From NCBI GenBank assembly GCA_013813345.1, contig JACCRW010000179.1, positions 1 to 8,842 of the forward strand: a stretch of 8,842 nt of DNA, read 5' to 3'. The notes under the pieces were generated by a model. That model was given only the letters and a program-made list of their open reading frames with translations. It was not told the DNA's origin and ran no database searches. The stretch is from Actinomycetota bacterium. GTDB taxonomy: Bacteria; Actinomycetota; Thermoleophilia; Gaiellales; Gaiellaceae. How positions within the stretch are numbered: the stretch's first letter is position 1; the number at the start of each line of letters is the position of its first letter. A program made the position numbers and the translations under genes. This document shows, piece by piece, positions 6,930 to 8,842 of this stretch.

Positions 6930-6988
6930 GCGCGCCCCTCGCGCCCGAAAAACGCGCGAGCGTTGGCGGTTGATCCAAAGAGGCTCAC
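6926..6988 (-). CDS. Candidate 20-residue micro-ORF bridging the dioxygenase and methyltransferase genes
   Basis: Between the dioxygenase stop and the methyltransferase start there is a 21-codon frame: GTG at 6988-6986 and TGA at 6928-6926. It begins MSLFGS, ends GREGRA, and has an FF pair in the middle. Its GTG overlaps the dioxygenase TGA as GTGA, and its TGA overlaps the methyltransferase GTG as GTGA, the same junction type used at 6171-6174. It has no recognisable domain, signal peptide or membrane segment. It could be a coupling peptide that carries ribosomes across the gap, a microprotein, or chance in GC-rich DNA, where GTGA is common. The geometry is seen directly; translation is only inferred. 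Confidence 0.3.
   Translation of the reverse strand: MSLFGSTANARAFFGREGRA
6938..6960 (-). other. Small inverted repeat (hairpin) before the methyltransferase start
   Basis: A perfect 7-bp inverted repeat (6938-6944 with 6954-6960, CTCGCGC/GCGCGAG) encloses a 9-base loop with five A on the plus strand (five U in the transcript). On the transcribed strand the 3' arm ends in GAG, which is the beginning of the GAGGGG ribosome site for the methyltransferase GTG. Folding could therefore partly mask that site. No U-run follows, so it is not a classical intrinsic terminator. Short GC-rich inverted repeats arise easily by chance here. Confidence 0.25.
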
Positions 6989-7698
6989 GTTTCCTTGGAG
7001 AGCGCCGTCAGGTCGTTCCGGGCGCGCCAGAGCTCGGGGAAGAACGTGTGGTGGATCAGTCGTCCGAGCACCTCGACGGGCGTCCCCTGCGTGCCGACGA
7101 CCGAGTCGCCGATCACGCGCGCGACGACCTTGTAGTGACGCACGCGCCACATCGAGATCCGCTCGTCCCATTCCAGCAGCGCCTCGGCGAGCTGGTAGAG
7201 CAACTCGTGCTCGCGGCCGCGCACGTAGACGTCGACGACGCTCAGGCCCTCCTGCTCGCGAAGCGCGTGGAACGCCTGGCCGAGCGCGGGCGTGACGCGC
7301 CGGATCTCGCGCCAGCCCGGCGAGTCGAAGCCGCTTCCGTGGCCGAGCACCTTGCGGATCTCCTGGTACTCCCACGGCGACATCTGCTCGAGCATGTCGA
7401 GCTGCGTCGTCACGTAGACGAGGCAGAGCGCCGCGCGGCGCAGGAGCCGCAGCGCGGCTTCGCCCTCGTCGCGGCCAAGGTGCGCCACGGCCTCCTCGAC
7501 GTCGTTCCACGCAAGCTTGAGCCAGAGCTCGGAGGACTGGTGCACGACCTGGAAGAGGAGCTCGTCGCGATGTACCCACTCGTCCGGGCCCTTCTGGAGC
7601 GCGAGCAGGCCGAGCGTGTTCAGGTAGCGCTCGTAGTCGCTTCCGGCATCCCCCGGGAGTACGGGTTGGGAGAAGTCCTCGGCCTCGTGGGTCGCCAC
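6985..7698 (-). CDS. Tryptophan 2,3-dioxygenase family heme protein with altered substrate loop
   Basis: An all-helical heme dioxygenase, family reaction L-tryptophan plus O2 to N-formylkynurenine, cytoplasmic and normally tetrameric. Numbered from GTG 7698 (237 aa): H53 in FQVVHQSSELWLKL matches the active-site histidine (H55 in Xanthomonas TDO). Y111 and R115 in PWEYQEIRKVLG match the carboxylate-binding Y113/R117. GSGFDSPGWRE (121-131) is the next conserved block. H188 in MWRVRHYKVVARVIG is the axial heme ligand, and FFPELW (219-224) closes the domain. The usual GTGGSxG substrate loop reads VGTQGTPVEVL (201-211), one residue further from the heme histidine; T203 probably keeps the threonine. 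Length is slightly below the usual 260-300. A longer in-frame GTG at 7746 would overlap the divergent rarA coding region, so 7698 is preferred. It is the first gene of the operon. Family membership is firm; tryptophan as substrate is likely but not certain. Confidence 0.85.
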   Translation of the reverse strand: MATHEAEDFSQPVLPGDAGSDYERYLNTLGLLALQKGPDEWVHRDELLFQVVHQSSELWLKLAWNDVEEAVAHLGRDEGEAALRLLRRAALCLVYVTTQLDMLEQMSPWEYQEIRKVLGHGSGFDSPGWREIRRVTPALGQAFHALREQEGLSVVDVYVRGREHELLYQLAEALLEWDERISMWRVRHYKVVARVIGDSVVGTQGTPVEVLGRLIHHTFFPELWRARNDLTALSKET

Positions 7699-7710
7699 CG
7701 GCGGAGCATA
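7698..7710 (-). promoter_or_regulatory. Candidate leaderless promoter of the eight-gene operon
   Basis: On the minus strand TATGCT (7710-7705) fits the actinobacterial -10 pattern TANNNT. Six bases separate it from the GTG at 7698, which would then be both +1 and the start codon, giving a leaderless mRNA. No Shine-Dalgarno sequence precedes that GTG, which agrees with this reading. No good -35 box is visible at 17-18 bp. The assignment rests on position and pattern only. Confidence 0.4.
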
Positions 7711-7714
7711 CTTT
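7709..7714 (+). promoter_or_regulatory. Candidate -10 box for rarA, overlapping the divergent operon -10
   Basis: TACTTT fits TANNNT and shares two bases with the minus-strand TATGCT. Only four bases separate it from the rarA ATG at 7719, a little short for a normal leaderless start, so the real rarA promoter may lie elsewhere. GGAG at 7703-7706 is a possible but distant (12 bases) ribosome site for the ATG. Confidence 0.25.
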
Positions 7715-7718
7715 GCCC

Positions 7719-8842
7719 ATGTCGGACCTCTTTGCGGATGCTGCACGCGAGCGCTCGGCGGCCTACGCGCCGCTCGCCCAGCGCGTGCGGCCGCGGACGC
7801 TCGACGAGCTCGTGGGCCAGCAGCACGTGCTCGGGCCGGGCTCCGCGCTGCGCCAATCGATCGAGGAAGACCGGCTCCGCTCGCTGATCCTCTACGGCCC
7901 GCCCGGGGTTGGGAAGACGACGCTCGCGCGGATCGTCGCCGAAACTACCGGCGCCGCCTTCGAGGAGCTCTCGGCCGTCTCCGCCCGCGTGGACGACGTC
8001 CGGCGTGTGCTCCAGGCGGCGCGCGACCGGCTCGGCGGCAACGGGCAGCGGACGATCCTCTTCCTCGACGAGATCCACCGTTTCAACAAGGCGCAGCAGG
8101 ACGCGCTGCTGCCGTCGGTGGAGGACGGCCTCCTGATCCTGATCGGCGCCACGACCGAGAATCCCTACTTCGAGGTCAACTCGGCGCTGCTCTCACGCTG
8201 CCAGGTGGTCGAGCTCGAGGCGCTCGGCGACGAGGAGCTGCTCGAGGTGGTGCGCCGCGGAGCAGAGGCGATCGGCGCGGAGGTAGCAGGTGACGTGGCG
8301 CTGACGATCGCGCGGCGGGCCGGCGGCGACGCCCGCACCGCCCTCAACACCGTCGAGCTGGCGTGGGAGACGGCGCAAGCCGAGGGCGTCCCGCTCGAGG
8401 AGCGCCACGTGGACGACGCCGCCCGAAAGCGGCCGCTCCGCTACGACAAGGGTGCCGACCAGCACTACGACTTCGTCTCGGCGTTCATCAAGTCGATGCG
8501 CGGCTCCGATCCCGACGCAGCCGTCTACTACCTCGCGGCGATGCTCGAGGGCGGCGAGGATCCGCGCTTCATCGTCCGGCGGATGGTGATCTTCGCCTCC
8601 GAGGACGTGGGTAACGCCGATCCGCGCGCGCTCCAGGTCGCGGTTGCCGCAGCCCACGCGCTCGAGCACGTCGGCCTGCCCGAGGCGCAGCTCAACCTCT
8701 CGCAGGCGGCGCTCTACCTCGCGCGAGCGCCGAAATCGAAGGCGAGCGCGCTCGCAATCTGGGAGGCACGCGAAGACGTGCGCAAGGGCGGCAACCTCCG
8801 CCCGCCGGCGATGCTGCGCGACGCGCACTACGCCGGCGCGAA
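7719..8842 (+). CDS. rarA: Replication-associated recombination protein A (AAA+ ATPase), 3'-truncated by the window edge
   Basis: A DNA-dependent AAA+ ATPase of the RarA/MgsA/WRNIP1 family (related to clamp-loader subunits and RuvB) that acts at stalled replication forks. The 374 residues visible contain an N-terminal MSDLF segment typical of bacterial RarA, Walker A GPPGVGKT (60-67), Walker B LFLDEIHRF (114-122), sensor 1 GATTENP (143-149), arginine-finger LLSR (157-160) and sensor 2 GDAR (203-206). The tetramerisation/C-terminal domain follows, with KGADQHYDFVSAFIKSMRGSDPDAA (about 244-268), EGGEDPRFIVRRM (277-289) and ASEDVGNADP (293-302). The frame is open to the last base; roughly 60 residues are missing relative to the usual 430-450. 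It is transcribed away from the operon, with 20 bp between the two starts. Codon usage matches its neighbours. Confidence 0.95.
   Translation, partial: MSDLFADAARERSAAYAPLAQRVRPRTLDELVGQQHVLGPGSALRQSIEEDRLRSLILYGPPGVGKTTLARIVAETTGAAFEELSAVSARVDDVRRVLQAARDRLGGNGQRTILFLDEIHRFNKAQQDALLPSVEDGLLILIGATTENPYFEVNSALLSRCQVVELEALGDEELLEVVRRGAEAIGAEVAGDVALTIARRAGGDARTALNTVELAWETAQAEGVPLEERHVDDAARKRPLRYDKGADQHYDFVSAFIKSMRGSDPDAAVYYLAAMLEGGEDPRFIVRRMVIFASEDVGNADPRALQVAVAAAHALEHVGLPEAQLNLSQAALYLARAPKSKASALAIWEAREDVRKGGNLRPPAMLRDAHYAGA

Noticed and set aside
4870..6978. A 702-codon reading that would fuse an upstream segment to the M20 hydrolase.
   Set aside because: The upstream 268 codons are an out-of-frame, arginine-rich reading of the methyltransferase gene. 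The M20 domain begins normally at GTG 6174 with a GTGA overlap.
6926..7720. A 264-codon minus-strand frame starting at ATG 7720 and overlapping the dioxygenase gene.
   Set aside because: Most of it is an alternate frame of the dioxygenase with low-complexity composition. Only its last 21 codons (6926-6988) lie in otherwise uncoded DNA and are reported separately as a candidate micro-ORF.
7699..7746. A 16-residue N-terminal extension of the dioxygenase from GTG 7746.
   Set aside because: It would place the start inside the divergent rarA coding region, with no visible ribosome site or homology. GTG 7698 with an ideally spaced -10 box is simpler.
8193..8828. A 211-codon minus-strand frame within rarA.
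   Set aside because: It is antisense to the conserved C-terminal part of RarA and shows no domain of its own.
1..8842. Search for a defence system, mobile element, CRISPR array, tRNA or riboswitch.
   Set aside because: No repeats with spacers, terminal inverted repeats, transposase or integrase motifs, or long non-coding interval were found. The longest gap between genes is under 60 bases.

Overview
The window is GC-rich and almost entirely coding. It holds one complete minus-strand operon flanked by two partial plus-strand genes. Most inferred starts are GTG, most gene junctions overlap by 1 to 8 bases, and GAG/CTC codons are heavily used. Together with protein sequences that look actinobacterial, this suggests an Actinomycetota chromosome, possibly class Thermoleophilia (Gaiellales or Solirubrobacterales type). 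The phylum-level guess is fairly safe; the class is inference from general resemblance. I see no rRNA, tRNA, CRISPR array, transposon, integrase or phage gene.

Layout, left to right. (1) 2-676, plus strand: a class I SAM-dependent methyltransferase, probably missing its N-terminus beyond the window edge. (2) 673-7698, minus strand: a tight run of eight genes plus one candidate micro-ORF, transcribed right to left. In transcription order these are a tryptophan 2,3-dioxygenase family protein (6985-7698), a 20-codon micro-ORF (6926-6988), a second SAM methyltransferase (6171-6929), an M20 metallo-hydrolase (4870-6174), aminodeoxychorismate synthase component I pabB (3802-4866), aminodeoxychorismate lyase pabC (2975-3805), a stand-alone GyrI-like ligand-binding domain (2554-2982), a DUF1385/YqhQ-like membrane protein (1752-2510) and a nicotinate phosphoribosyltransferase-like enzyme (673-1752). 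(3) 7719-8842, plus strand: the AAA+ recombination factor rarA/mgsA, divergent from the operon and cut off by the right edge.

How the genes may work together. pabB and pabC turn chorismate (with an amino group from a pabA glutaminase not seen here) into p-aminobenzoate for folate. The first operon gene opens the tryptophan ring toward N-formylkynurenine, the entry to de novo NAD synthesis. The last gene salvages nicotinate into NAD. The operon therefore mixes folate and NAD precursor supply with a hydrolase and a methyltransferase whose substrates cannot be read from sequence. No kynurenine formamidase or kynureninase of a known family is present.

Points most worth a second look: the altered substrate loop of the tryptophan dioxygenase; the 20-codon ORF with four-base GTGA overlaps at both ends; a 20-bp divergent promoter with overlapping -10 boxes that could make a leaderless transcript; and the fully overlapping convergent stops (CTAG) at 673-676. 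The null hypothesis, a compact housekeeping operon of a poorly studied actinobacterial lineage, remains the most likely overall reading.
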